A stretch of DNA of 14,133 nt from Dorea sp. (GCA_016295505.1 JAEDLC010000046.1:1-14133); one strand, 5' to 3'; shown: positions 1 to 7,541, counted from the stretch's first letter. A program made the numbers and translations. The notes: a model not told the origin generated them from the letters alone.

Positions 1-836
1 TTCTGGAAATTCTTCTCTACATATCCCAGAAGAATCTCTCCTGCTCTTGATACGCCTCCTCCGATTACGATCACTGCAGGATCTGTGACTGCTGCCAGAT
101 TAGCGAGCGCATGTCCAAGATATTCACCAAATTCCTCTACAATCTCTTCCGCTACTTTATCGCCTTCCTTTAATGCATCAAACACTGACTTTGCACTGAG
201 ATGACGTCCTCTCAATACGGTATCTGCATCATCCTTTTCCAGTCTCTTTCTGGCAAGTCTTGCGATTCCCGTAGCAGAAGCATACTGCTCCAGACATCCG
301 GTTTTTCCACATCCGCAGTGCTCTGTCTCTTCATAGTTCACACACAGGTGTCCGATCTCTCCACCTGCTCCGTGTGCTCCAACCAGAGGACGTCCATTTA
401 CGATCACGCCTCCTCCAACACCGGTTCCAAGTGTGACCATGATCATGTTTTCCCGGCCTTTTCCTGCTCCCAGCCACATTTCTCCCAGGGCAGCAACATT
501 GGCATCATTGCCGGCTTCTACCGGAAGACCTGTCAGTTCTTCCATCTCTCTCTTTACCTCTTTATATCCCCAGCCAAGGTTCGCCGTATTCTGAACAACT
601 CCCTTTGCATCTACAGGTGCAGGAATTCCAATCCCGATTCCGGACATTTCCTGTACAGCCAATCCTTTTTCTTCCATCTTTCTTTTCAGAGATTCCGCGA
701 TATCCGGAAGAATCGCTTCTCCTTTATTCTCTGTACGGGTCTTGATCTCCCATTTCTCCAGAAGTTCTCCTTCTGTTGTAAAGAGTCCGATTTTAACCGT
801 TGTTCCTCCGATGTCCACTCCAAAGCAATACTTCAT
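1..836 (-). CDS. glk: ROK-family glucokinase, C-terminus cut by the window edge
   Basis: A probable cytoplasmic glucokinase that phosphorylates glucose to glucose-6-phosphate with ATP. The visible 278 residues begin MKYCFGVDIGGTTVKIG, the ROK phosphate-binding loop (residues 7-16). NDAN at 110-113 supplies the catalytic Asp111, and LGTGVGGG at 136-143 is the second nucleotide-binding stretch. The ROK zinc signature is complete: His163 in EIGH, then Cys174, Cys176 and Cys181 in CGCGKTGCLE. Family members are usually a little over 300 residues, so about 30-40 C-terminal residues lie outside the window. The start at 836 follows GGGAGG and AAGG ribosome-binding sequence and sits 17 nt after the hprK stop, so the two are very likely co-transcribed. 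Substrate is inferred: ROK proteins also include other sugar kinases and repressors, but no N-terminal helix-turn-helix is present, and pairing with hprK favours glucokinase. Confidence 0.9.
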   Translation of the reverse strand, partial: MKYCFGVDIGGTTVKIGLFTTEGELLEKWEIKTRTENKGEAILPDIAESLKRKMEEKGLAVQEMSGIGIGIPAPVDAKGVVQNTANLGWGYKEVKREMEELTGLPVEAGNDANVAALGEMWLGAGKGRENMIMVTLGTGVGGGVIVNGRPLVGAHGAGGEIGHLCVNYEETEHCGCGKTGCLEQYASATGIARLARKRLEKDDADTVLRGRHLSAKSVFDALKEGDKVAEEIVEEFGEYLGHALANLAAVTDPAVIVIGGGVSRAGEILLGYVEKNFQ

Positions 837-853
837 TTTCCTTTTTCCTCCCT

Positions 854-1780
854 CTATTTTCTCGTCAGATTCTGCTGAACACGTTTATACAGCTCCTGTG
901 CCGCATTATATCCCATCTGCTTCTGTCTGTGATTGATTGCTGCCGTCTCAACGATGATGGCAAGATTACGTCCCGGACGAATTGGAAGATGATGACATAC
1001 AACCTTATTTCCGAGAAATTCTGTATACTCTTCTTCCAGTCCAAGTCGATCATACTCTTTATCCCGATTCCACTCTTCCAACGTAATGACGAGATCAATA
1101 TTCTCTGTCTCCCGGACACTTAATACACCAAACAGCGTCTTAACATCTACGATTCCAATTCCGCGAAGTTCAATAAAATGTCTCGTAATATCCGGCGCAG
1201 ATCCAACCAGTGTCTCATCGCTGACTCTTCGGATCTCAACAACATCATCACTCACCAGACGATGTCCTCTCTTAATCAGCTCCAGCGCAGCCTCGCTCTT
1301 CCCGATTCCGCTTTCGCCCATGATCAGAACTCCGACACCATATACATCAACCAGCACACCGTGAATAGAGATACACGGTGCCAGCTCAACGTTCAGCCAG
1401 CGAATCAACTCAGATGTAAATTCCGAAGTCTTCTTTTCCGTCTGGAATACCGGAACGTTCGCTTTTTCAGCCATCTCAAGCAGCATCTCTTCCGGTGGGA
1501 GATTACGGCAAAATACCAGACATGGAATCGGATAAGACAGGAAGGTCTGATAGATCTCTTTCTTCTTCTCCTCTTCCATTTTTTCCAGGAATGTATACTC
1601 TACATATCCGATAATCTGAACCCGGTCAGAATCAAAATGTTCAAAAAACCCCGTCAGCTGAAGTGCCGGCCGGTTGATATCCGGAACTTCCACAAAGCTT
1701 TCAGACAGGTCCACATCCGGAGTCAGATTCTTCAGATTCATCTTTTCTACGATCTTTTGCAGTTTCACCTTATTTGCCAT
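854..1780 (-). CDS. hprK: HPr kinase/phosphorylase
   Basis: Bifunctional enzyme that phosphorylates and dephosphorylates the phosphocarrier HPr on its regulatory serine, the sensor step of CcpA-dependent carbon catabolite repression in Firmicutes. The 308-residue length is normal. The N-terminal domain covers about residues 1-130. The kinase domain has His140, Walker A GESGIGKS at 155-162, the Asp pair of SDD at 177-179, the family signature ELRGIGIVDVKTLFG at 204-218, and RPGRN at 268-272; His140 and the Asp pair fall at the positions I recall for the Lactobacillus casei enzyme. I chose the ATG at 1780 because AAGGAG (1787-1792) lies 6 nt upstream and the protein then starts MANKVKLQ as in relatives. 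The frame is open up to 1837, but those residues cover the leader. It probably has its own promoter (1871-1899) and drives the downstream glucokinase too. Confidence 0.96.
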   Translation of the reverse strand: MANKVKLQKIVEKMNLKNLTPDVDLSESFVEVPDINRPALQLTGFFEHFDSDRVQIIGYVEYTFLEKMEEEKKKEIYQTFLSYPIPCLVFCRNLPPEEMLLEMAEKANVPVFQTEKKTSEFTSELIRWLNVELAPCISIHGVLVDVYGVGVLIMGESGIGKSEAALELIKRGHRLVSDDVVEIRRVSDETLVGSAPDITRHFIELRGIGIVDVKTLFGVLSVRETENIDLVITLEEWNRDKEYDRLGLEEEYTEFLGNKVVCHHLPIRPGRNLAIIVETAAINHRQKQMGYNAAQELYKRVQQNLTRK

Positions 1781-1870
1781 CTTTTTCTCCTTCATACACT
1801 TTATATTCTTCTCAAACACCTCCTGCAGACAATTCACACATCAGGAAGCAATTGAAATTCACCTGTTGTA

Positions 1871-1899
1871 ATTATAACACACTGAAGAACATTAGTGAA
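1871..1899 (-). promoter_or_regulatory. Predicted sigma-A promoter for hprK-glk
   Basis: On the minus strand, TTCACT (1894-1899) is separated by 17 nt from a perfect TATAAT (1871-1876). TG sits one base before the -10, giving an extended -10 element. The -35 overlaps the uvrC stop codon (1892-1894), and the predicted transcript start near 1864 leaves a leader of roughly 85 nt before the hprK ATG. This suggests hprK and the glucokinase can be expressed independently of uvrC. It is a motif match only. Confidence 0.6.
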
Positions 1900-3736
1900 A
1901 AAATTTATATACTTCCTGTGCGGATTTTTCATTCATAGAAGGCAGTTCTTTCAATTCCTCTACCGTAGCATTTCTGATCGCCTCTATATTTTCAAAATTC
2001 CTCATCAGATCCTTTCTTCTGGCCGGTCCGATTCCGGGAATATCGTCAAGGATCGAATGTACCTGTCCTTTGCTGCGAAGCTGCCTGTGAAAAGTAATTG
2101 CAAATCGATGTGCTTCGTCCTGTATCCTTGTGATCAGCCGGAAGCATTCTGAATTTCGATCAATCGGAAGTTCCTGATTCTGATAATATAACCCTCTGGT
2201 CCTGTGGTTATCATCCTTCACCATTCCGCACACAGGAATGTTCAGATGCAGCTTATCCAGAACCTGCAGTGCGATGTTAACCTGCCCTTTTCCTCCGTCC
2301 ATCAGGATCAGATCCGGAAATGAACTGAAGCCTCCTTCTCCTTTTTCCTCTCTCTCCAGAAGCCCATGCTCAAATCTTCTCGTAAGCACTTCTTCCATGC
2401 TCGCATAGTCGTCCGGACCCTGTACATTTTTTATCCTGAATTTACGATAATCGTTGCGTTTCGGCCTTCCTTTCTCATATACAACCATGGAACCAACAGA
2501 ATTAAAACCGCTCGTATTCGAGATGTCGTACGCCTCCATCCTGACGATTCCCTGAAGTCCAAGTATCTTCTCCAGTTCCCTGACTGCCCCGATGGTTCTT
2601 CCCTCTTCTCTTTTTAAGCGTTCTTTGTCATTTTTCAGTACCATCTGTGCATTCTTCTGTGCAAGTTCCACCAGCTTTTCTTTTGTCCCTTTCTTAGGCA
2701 CTTTCAGATGAACACGATGTCCTCTCTTTTTCGTCAGCCACTCTTCCACCAGCTCCTGATCTTCAATCTCCTCCGGAAGCATCAGTTCCGCCGGTATATA
2801 AGGAGTTCCGGCATAAAACTGTTTCACAAAGCTTGACAGAATCTCCCCTGAAGTGTCTTCTTTCGCAACCTTCAGATAAAAATGATCCCTGCCGATCAGA
2901 CGTCCTCCCCGGATAAAAAACACCTGTACCACCGCATCTTCCTCTTCCAGTGCAGCGGCAAGAATATCCCTGTCATCTCCGGCTGTATCCGTAATCTTCT
3001 GCTTCTGTGCGATCTGCTGCACACTGGACAGCAATTCCCGATATTCAATCGCCTTTTCGAATTCCAGAGCCTCTGACGCTGCCTGCATCTTATCCTCCAG
3101 TTCTTTCAGAATCGGATCATAATTTCCATTCAGAAAATGCAGAACCTCCTGTATCGATTCTCTGTATGTTTCTCTGGATATATATCCCTGGCAGGGTGCT
3201 TCACACTGATGAATGTGATAATTCAGGCAGGGTCTTTCCTTTCCGATATCCTTTGGAAGATTCCGGTTACAGCTTCTGATGTGGTATAGTTTCCGGATCA
3301 GTTCTATCGTATCCTTCACAGCTCCCGCACTCGTGTATGGACCGAAATATTTTGCTTTATCCTTTACCATTCTTCTCGCCATCATCACACGGGGATAAGC
3401 TTCCTCCACTGTCACTTTGATAAAAGGATATGTCTTATCATCCATCAGCATCGTATTGTATTTTGGCCGATGTTCTTTGATCAGATTACATTCCAGTACC
3501 AGCGCCTCCAGCTCTGAGTCTGTCACAATATACTCAAAGCGGCTGATATGAGTTACCATCTGTTCTATCTTAACACCCTTATTTCGGCTGCTTTGAAAAT
3601 ACTGTCTTACACGGTTCTTCAGACTGATCGCTTTTCCCACATAGATGATCGCGTCCTTCTCATCATGCATGATATATACGCCCGGTTTTCCCGGCAGCTT
3701 TTTTAACTCTTCCTGTATATCAAATGTACTGTTCAT
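1892..3736 (-). CDS. uvrC: Excinuclease ABC subunit C
   Basis: UvrC makes the dual incisions of nucleotide excision repair after UvrA and UvrB have marked a lesion. The 614-residue protein has every expected part in order. The GIY-YIG nuclease for the 3' cut spans about 14-92 (GVYIM at 19-23, YVGKA at 32-36). Four cysteines, 156, 170, 178 and 182, match the Fe-S cluster ligands reported for E. coli UvrC. The UVR (UvrB-binding) helices are near 213-242. The RNase H-like 5'-cut domain has Asp404 (EAYDISN), Asp480 (LILMDGGKGQ) and His543 (EAHRFAI). A C-terminal helix-hairpin-helix region begins at about 564 (DDIPGIGPARR). The ATG at 3736 follows GAGGGGAG and gives the usual N-terminus; the frame extends upstream to 3811, where an earlier start would run close to the ftsH terminator. 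I could not find a convincing promoter directly upstream. Confidence 0.97.
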   Translation of the reverse strand: MNSTFDIQEELKKLPGKPGVYIMHDEKDAIIYVGKAISLKNRVRQYFQSSRNKGVKIEQMVTHISRFEYIVTDSELEALVLECNLIKEHRPKYNTMLMDDKTYPFIKVTVEEAYPRVMMARRMVKDKAKYFGPYTSAGAVKDTIELIRKLYHIRSCNRNLPKDIGKERPCLNYHIHQCEAPCQGYISRETYRESIQEVLHFLNGNYDPILKELEDKMQAASEALEFEKAIEYRELLSSVQQIAQKQKITDTAGDDRDILAAALEEEDAVVQVFFIRGGRLIGRDHFYLKVAKEDTSGEILSSFVKQFYAGTPYIPAELMLPEEIEDQELVEEWLTKKRGHRVHLKVPKKGTKEKLVELAQKNAQMVLKNDKERLKREEGRTIGAVRELEKILGLQGIVRMEAYDISNTSGFNSVGSMVVYEKGRPKRNDYRKFRIKNVQGPDDYASMEEVLTRRFEHGLLEREEKGEGGFSSFPDLILMDGGKGQVNIALQVLDKLHLNIPVCGMVKDDNHRTRGLYYQNQELPIDRNSECFRLITRIQDEAHRFAITFHRQLRSKGQVHSILDDIPGIGPARRKDLMRNFENIEAIRNATVEELKELPSMNEKSAQEVYKFFH

Positions 3737-3792
3737 ATGTCTCCCCTCACAGTTTTTCTTTTCCTTCCCGCCTTTTGCAAGAAATCCGGGAT

Positions 3793-3831
3793 AAAAAAGG
3801 AGAAGCCGCACTGTTTTTTGTCCGCTTCTCC
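3793..3831 (-). terminator. Rho-independent terminator after ftsH
   Basis: On the minus strand an 8-bp perfect stem GGAGAAGC / GCTTCTCC (arms 3824-3831 and 3799-3806) encloses a 17-nt loop and is followed at once by six T residues (3793-3798). It begins 14 nt after the ftsH stop codon (3846-3848), so it should end ftsH transcripts before uvrC. The long loop may make it leaky. Confidence 0.72.
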
Positions 3832-3845
3832 CTCTCTGTTCTCTG

Positions 3846-5852
3846 CTATTCTTCTTCCATTTCGGAAGATTCCGGCTCTTTCTCTTCCGGAACCAAAGGT
3901 TCCGGCTCAGATGGTATCTCCGGTGATGTCTCTGTCTGCTTCATCACAAAATTATCACCTTCCACCGGATTCATGCCGATTCTTACTTCTTCTTTCTTCG
4001 GTGCATCCGGATCAATTCCTTCCACCTTATGAAAGATTTCCATAAACTCTTTTCCGGTTATGGTCTCCTTCTCAATCAGGAAATCTGCGATCTCATCCAG
4101 GGATCTTCGATGCTCTGTCAGAAGCCGTTTTGCCTCTTCATACGCCTCCTTCAGCATCTTCATCACTTCCTGATCGATCTCAGAAGCTGTTTCCTGTCCA
4201 CAATTGCTTACCGGCCTTCCGTCCAGATATCTGTTCTGAATTGATTCCAGTCCGATCAGTCCGAACTTTTCACTCATACCATACTGCGTGATCATGGCCC
4301 TTGCAACATTCGTCGCTTTTTCAATATCATTGGATGCGCCTGTGGTAACGGTATCAAACACAACTTCTTCTGCAGCACGACCTGCAAGCAGGCCGACCAG
4401 CATAGCTTCCAGCTCTTTCTTTGTGTTCAGGAATTTCTCTTCTTCCGGTGTCTGCATGACATATCCCAGTGCTCCCATCGTACGCGGAACGATCGTAATC
4501 TTCTGCACCGGCTCGGAATCTTTCTGAAGAGCACTGACAAGCGCATGCCCCACTTCATGGTAGGATACGATCTTTCTCTCTTCCTGACTCATAATGCGGT
4601 CTTTCTTTTCCTTACCTACCAGAACGACCTCGACTGCCTCAAACAGATCTGACTGTGATACCGCATGTCTTCCATGTTTTACGGCATTGATTGCAGCCTC
4701 ATTGATCATATTGGCAAGATCAGAACCCACAGCTCCGGAAGTTGCAAGTGCAATCTCTTCCAGATTCACAGTCTCATCCATTCTGACATCTTTGGAATGC
4801 ACTTTTAATACATCCACTCTTCCTTTCAGATCCGGTTTTTCGACAATGATCCGACGGTCAAAACGTCCCGGTCGGAGCAGTGCAGGATCCAGGATCTCCG
4901 GACGGTTGGTCGCTGCCAGAAGTACCAGACCTTTATTGCTTTCAAATCCATCCATCTCTGCAAGCAGCTGGTTCAAAGTCTGTTCACGCTCATCATTGCT
5001 TCCCAGCTGATTATCACGGCTTTTACCGATTGCATCGATCTCATCGATAAATATAATACAAGGTGCCATCTGCTGTGCCTGTTTGAACAGATCACGCACT
5101 CTGGATGCACCAACACCAACATACATTTCTACAAATGCAGATCCACTCAATGAAAAGAATGGTACCTTTGCCTCTCCTGCCACCGCTTTGGCAAGCAGTG
5201 TCTTACCTGTTCCCGGAGGACCTACAAGAAGTGCACCCTTGGGCAGCTTCGCTCCGACGCTGGTATATTTTCCGGGATTATGCAGGAAATCAACCACTTC
5301 CTGCAGAGATTCCTTCGCTTCATCCTGTCCCGCAACATCTTTGAATGTTACACCAGTCTGCTTCTCCACGTACATCTTGGCATTGCTTTTTCCTATGCCC
5401 ATCATACCTCCGCCCTTGGCCATCTTTCTTGTCATCCAGACAATCATTCCTACCAGGAACGCAATCGGAAGAAATGTGAAGATCACCTCGGCAATGATAC
5501 TAGACGTCGTATCCGGTATCTCCTGCTCATACTCAACACCTGCCTCATAGAGACGTTCAGACAGTGTATCATCTCTTACTACTCCGGTATAATATTCCTT
5601 TTCCACTCCGCTGTCTTTACTTTTTTTCTCAGTAATCACAATTTTATCATTCTGGATTACTACCTTTTCAACCTCACCTTTGTCTACTTTATCCAGAAAC
5701 TCATTGTAGGAAATCTCCGTTGCAGAAGTTGTTCCCTGAAACTGAAACAGTGCAAGAACCAGTATGGAAGCAATTACAGTAACTAATAGAATAAACGAGA
5801 TCCCCTGTTTATTGTTTTTGTTGTCATTATTTTTATTATTCTGGTTGTCCAT
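3846..5852 (-). CDS. ftsH: ATP-dependent zinc metalloprotease FtsH
   Basis: Membrane-anchored hexameric AAA+ protease that extracts and degrades misfolded membrane proteins and selected regulators. Of 668 residues, 1-17 are an Asn/Lys-rich cytoplasmic tail. Transmembrane helices are at about 19-37 and 118-140, around an extracytoplasmic domain. The AAA module has Walker A GPPGTGKT (211-218), pore motif FVEMYVG (240-246), Walker B IIFIDEID (266-273), and arginine fingers in LLRPGRFDR (Arg327, Arg330). The zinc site is HEVGH (432-436), with Asp509 the likely third ligand. The last 30 or so residues are Pro/Glu-rich and acidic. I chose the ATG at 5852 because AGGAGG ends 6 nt before it. Upstream ATGs at 5873 and 5858 fall before the predicted transcript start or directly against the ribosome binding site. 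HEVGH rather than the commoner HEAGH keeps all catalytic residues. Confidence 0.97.
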   Translation of the reverse strand: MDNQNNKNNDNKNNKQGISFILLVTVIASILVLALFQFQGTTSATEISYNEFLDKVDKGEVEKVVIQNDKIVITEKKSKDSGVEKEYYTGVVRDDTLSERLYEAGVEYEQEIPDTTSSIIAEVIFTFLPIAFLVGMIVWMTRKMAKGGGMMGIGKSNAKMYVEKQTGVTFKDVAGQDEAKESLQEVVDFLHNPGKYTSVGAKLPKGALLVGPPGTGKTLLAKAVAGEAKVPFFSLSGSAFVEMYVGVGASRVRDLFKQAQQMAPCIIFIDEIDAIGKSRDNQLGSNDEREQTLNQLLAEMDGFESNKGLVLLAATNRPEILDPALLRPGRFDRRIIVEKPDLKGRVDVLKVHSKDVRMDETVNLEEIALATSGAVGSDLANMINEAAINAVKHGRHAVSQSDLFEAVEVVLVGKEKKDRIMSQEERKIVSYHEVGHALVSALQKDSEPVQKITIVPRTMGALGYVMQTPEEEKFLNTKKELEAMLVGLLAGRAAEEVVFDTVTTGASNDIEKATNVARAMITQYGMSEKFGLIGLESIQNRYLDGRPVSNCGQETASEIDQEVMKMLKEAYEEAKRLLTEHRRSLDEIADFLIEKETITGKEFMEIFHKVEGIDPDAPKKEEVRIGMNPVEGDNFVMKQTETSPEIPSEPEPLVPEEKEPESSEMEEE

Positions 5853-5876
5853 TTTCATCCTCCTGTACTCCATTTT

Positions 5877-5905
5877 ATTATAAGGACAGCACCTTTAGAA
5901 ATCAA
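5877..5905 (-). promoter_or_regulatory. Predicted sigma-A promoter for ftsH
   Basis: On the minus strand TTGATT (5900-5905), a 17-nt spacer and a perfect TATAAT (5877-5882). The transcript would start near 5870, leaving an untranslated leader of only about 18 nt that is mostly the ribosome binding site. This supports the ATG at 5852 as the ftsH start. I see no CIRCE-type heat-shock operator here. Confidence 0.65.
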
Positions 5906-5924
5906 TAAAAACATTATGAAAAGA

Positions 5925-5954
5925 TTGTAAACTTCCTTCTTATTGTAGTATACT
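5925..5954 (+). promoter_or_regulatory. Predicted sigma-A promoter for the DUF1846 gene
   Basis: TTGTAA (5925-5930), an 18-nt spacer and TATACT (5949-5954) match the -35 and -10 consensus at 4 of 6 and 5 of 6 positions. The transcript would start near 5961, about 70 nt before the start codon. It lies back to back with the ftsH promoter, the two -35 elements being 19 nt apart. Confidence 0.5.
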
Positions 5955-5961
5955 TGATGTG

Positions 5962-5991
5962 AAAATGCTTATACTTCCATATATGCATTTT
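5962..5991 (+). repeat. Inverted repeat at predicted 5' end of the DUF1846 mRNA
   Basis: AAAATGC (5962-5968) and GCATTTT (5985-5991) form perfect 7-bp arms around a 16-nt spacer. It begins about one base after the predicted transcript start, so it could be a 5'-terminal RNA hairpin or a DNA operator just downstream of the promoter. The arms are A/T-rich and chance occurrence is possible. Confidence 0.4.
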
Positions 5992-6029
5992 ATGAATATT
6001 ACGTTGACAAAGCAGAGGGAATGAGACTT

Positions 6030-7523
6030 ATGAAAATTGGATTTGATAACGAAAAATACCTTAAGATGCAGTCTTCTCACATCAGAGAACGCATTGAACA
6101 ATTTGGCAATAAGTTATATCTGGAATTCGGAGGCAAGCTGTTTGATGATTATCATGCTTCCAGAGTTCTTCCGGGATTTCAGCCCGACAGTAAGCTCAGA
6201 ATGTTAAAAGAGCTGTCCGATCAGGCTGAAATTGTAATCGTAATCAGTGCAGAAGACATCGAAAAAAATAAAATACGCGGAGATCTCGGAATCACCTATG
6301 ATTCCGATGTTCTTCGCCTCATGAATATCTACCAGGAGCTCGGTCTTTATGTCGGCAGTGTCGTAATCACCAAATACAGCGGTCAGGAAAGTGCCGATCT
6401 GTTTAAAAATCGTCTGGAAAAACTGGGAATCACTGTATACCGCCACTATGTAATCCCCGGATATCCTACGAATGTTCCTTATATTGTAAGTGATGACGGA
6501 TACGGAAAAAACGATTACATCAGGACAACCCGTCCACTGGTCGTCATTACAGCTCCCGGCCCAGGAAGCGGCAAGATGGCTGTATGTCTGTCACAGCTTT
6601 ATCATGAACACAAGCGGGGGATCAATGCAGGATATGCCAAGTTTGAAACATTCCCGATCTGGAACATTCCGTTAAAGCATCCTGTCAATCTTGCATACGA
6701 AGCAGCAACGGCAGATCTGAATGACATCAACATGATTGATCCGTTCCATCTGGAAGCCTATGGAGCAACCACAGTCAACTATAACCGGGATGTTGAGATC
6801 TTCCCTGTCCTCAAAGCCATGTTCCAGCGTATCTACGGAGACAGCCCGTATAAGTCGCCAACAGATATGGGCGTTAATATGGCCGGAAACTGTATCTGTG
6901 ACGACGAAGTATGCCGGGAAGCTTCCCGTCAGGAAATCATACGGAGATATTACGATTCCAGAAGACGTCTTCTGATCGGTGCATGTTCTGAAGAAGAAAC
7001 TTACAAACTGGAAATGCTGATGAACCAGGCTGACATCACCGTTCATGACCGTCCGGTCGTTGATGCTGCACTTGCATATGCTAAGGAGACTGGCGGACCT
7101 GCCGCAGCTCTTCAGCTTCACGACGGAAGGATCATTACCGGAAAGACGTCTGATCTTCTGGGCGCCTGTGCGGCTCTTCTTTTGAACGCTTTAAAGGAAT
7201 TGGCCGGAATCGATCATACCTGCCATGTCATCTCTCCGGAAGCAATCGAACCGATCCAGAAACTTAAGACCCAGTATCTGGGAAGTAGAAATCCGCGCCT
7301 GCACATGGATGAAGTTCTGATTGCCTTGTCTGTCAGCGCCGCTTCCAGCAAGCCTGCACAGCTTGCACTGGAACAGCTTCCCAAATTACAAGGCTGTCAG
7401 GCACATACTTCTGTCATGGTAGGCTCTGTAGATATGAAGCAATTCAAAAAACTTTCGATTCAGGCAACTTTTGAAGCCAGATACGAAAAAAACTCTGTAT
7501 TTTTCGCCGAAAAGGGTGTATAA
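6030..7523 (+). CDS. DUF1846 / UPF0371 family protein of unknown function
   Basis: A 497-residue, apparently soluble protein that I recognise as the conserved bacterial DUF1846 (UPF0371) family; the length is typical. I know of no established function and assign none. It starts MKIGFDNEKYL and contains a glycine-rich loop APGPGSGKMA (175-184) that resembles a Walker A motif but has Met where Ser/Thr normally follows the Lys. A conserved-looking stretch follows (GINAGYAKFETFPIWNIPLK, 197-216; MIDPFHLEAYG, 235-245). No signal peptide or membrane helix is visible. The ATG at 6030 is preferred over the one at 6021 because the ribosome binding site AGAGGG (6014-6019) nearly touches the earlier ATG but lies about 10 nt before the later one. 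It is divergent from ftsH and 63 nt upstream of pyrG with no terminator between, so read-through into pyrG is likely. Some database entries call relatives ATP-dependent peptidases; I see no protease motif. Confidence 0.88.
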   Translation: MKIGFDNEKYLKMQSSHIRERIEQFGNKLYLEFGGKLFDDYHASRVLPGFQPDSKLRMLKELSDQAEIVIVISAEDIEKNKIRGDLGITYDSDVLRLMNIYQELGLYVGSVVITKYSGQESADLFKNRLEKLGITVYRHYVIPGYPTNVPYIVSDDGYGKNDYIRTTRPLVVITAPGPGSGKMAVCLSQLYHEHKRGINAGYAKFETFPIWNIPLKHPVNLAYEAATADLNDINMIDPFHLEAYGATTVNYNRDVEIFPVLKAMFQRIYGDSPYKSPTDMGVNMAGNCICDDEVCREASRQEIIRRYYDSRRRLLIGACSEEETYKLEMLMNQADITVHDRPVVDAALAYAKETGGPAAALQLHDGRIITGKTSDLLGACAALLLNALKELAGIDHTCHVISPEAIEPIQKLKTQYLGSRNPRLHMDEVLIALSVSAASSKPAQLALEQLPKLQGCQAHTSVMVGSVDMKQFKKLSIQATFEARYEKNSVFFAEKGV

Positions 7524-7533
7524 TTCTAAAGTA

Positions 7534-7541
7534 TTTTTTTT
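7534..7541 (+). promoter_or_regulatory. T8 tract in the pyrG leader, possible slippage site
   Basis: Eight consecutive T residues lie 10 nt after a perfect TATAAT (7519-7524) that overlaps the DUF1846 stop codon. If that hexamer is a real -10, the transcript would start near 7531 as GTA followed by the T run, similar in form to the UTP-sensitive start regions of E. coli codBA and upp. The -35 region is poor (TGTATT at 17 nt spacing), so the promoter itself is doubtful. Confidence 0.2.

Noticed and set aside
201..878. Plus-strand open frame of 225 codons opposite the glucokinase
   Set aside because: It lies antisense to a clear ROK kinase with an intact active site, and its Ser/Phe/Cys-rich composition is typical of a shadow frame.
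1178..1855. Plus-strand open frame of 225 codons opposite hprK
   Set aside because: It is antisense to hprK, including its Walker A region, has no family resemblance, and runs across the hprK leader.
3737..3811. Upstream in-frame extension of uvrC to 3811
   Set aside because: The added residues do not resemble UvrC, the region approaches the ftsH terminator, and the ATG at 3736 has a good ribosome binding site.
5853..5873. Upstream ATGs for ftsH at 5873 and 5858
   Set aside because: The first lies at or before the predicted transcript start and its coding sequence contains the AGGAGG site; the second directly abuts that site, leaving no spacing.
6672..7121. Minus-strand frames opposite the DUF1846 gene and pyrG (also around 7386-7811 and 7884-8387)
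   Set aside because: They lie opposite well-supported genes with strong ribosome binding sites and conserved motifs, and show no start signals of their own.
6030..7523. Reading the DUF1846 protein as an ATP-dependent peptidase
   Set aside because: No HExxH, Ser-Lys or other protease motif is visible, and the P-loop-like segment lacks the Ser/Thr; proximity to ftsH may have encouraged such labels.
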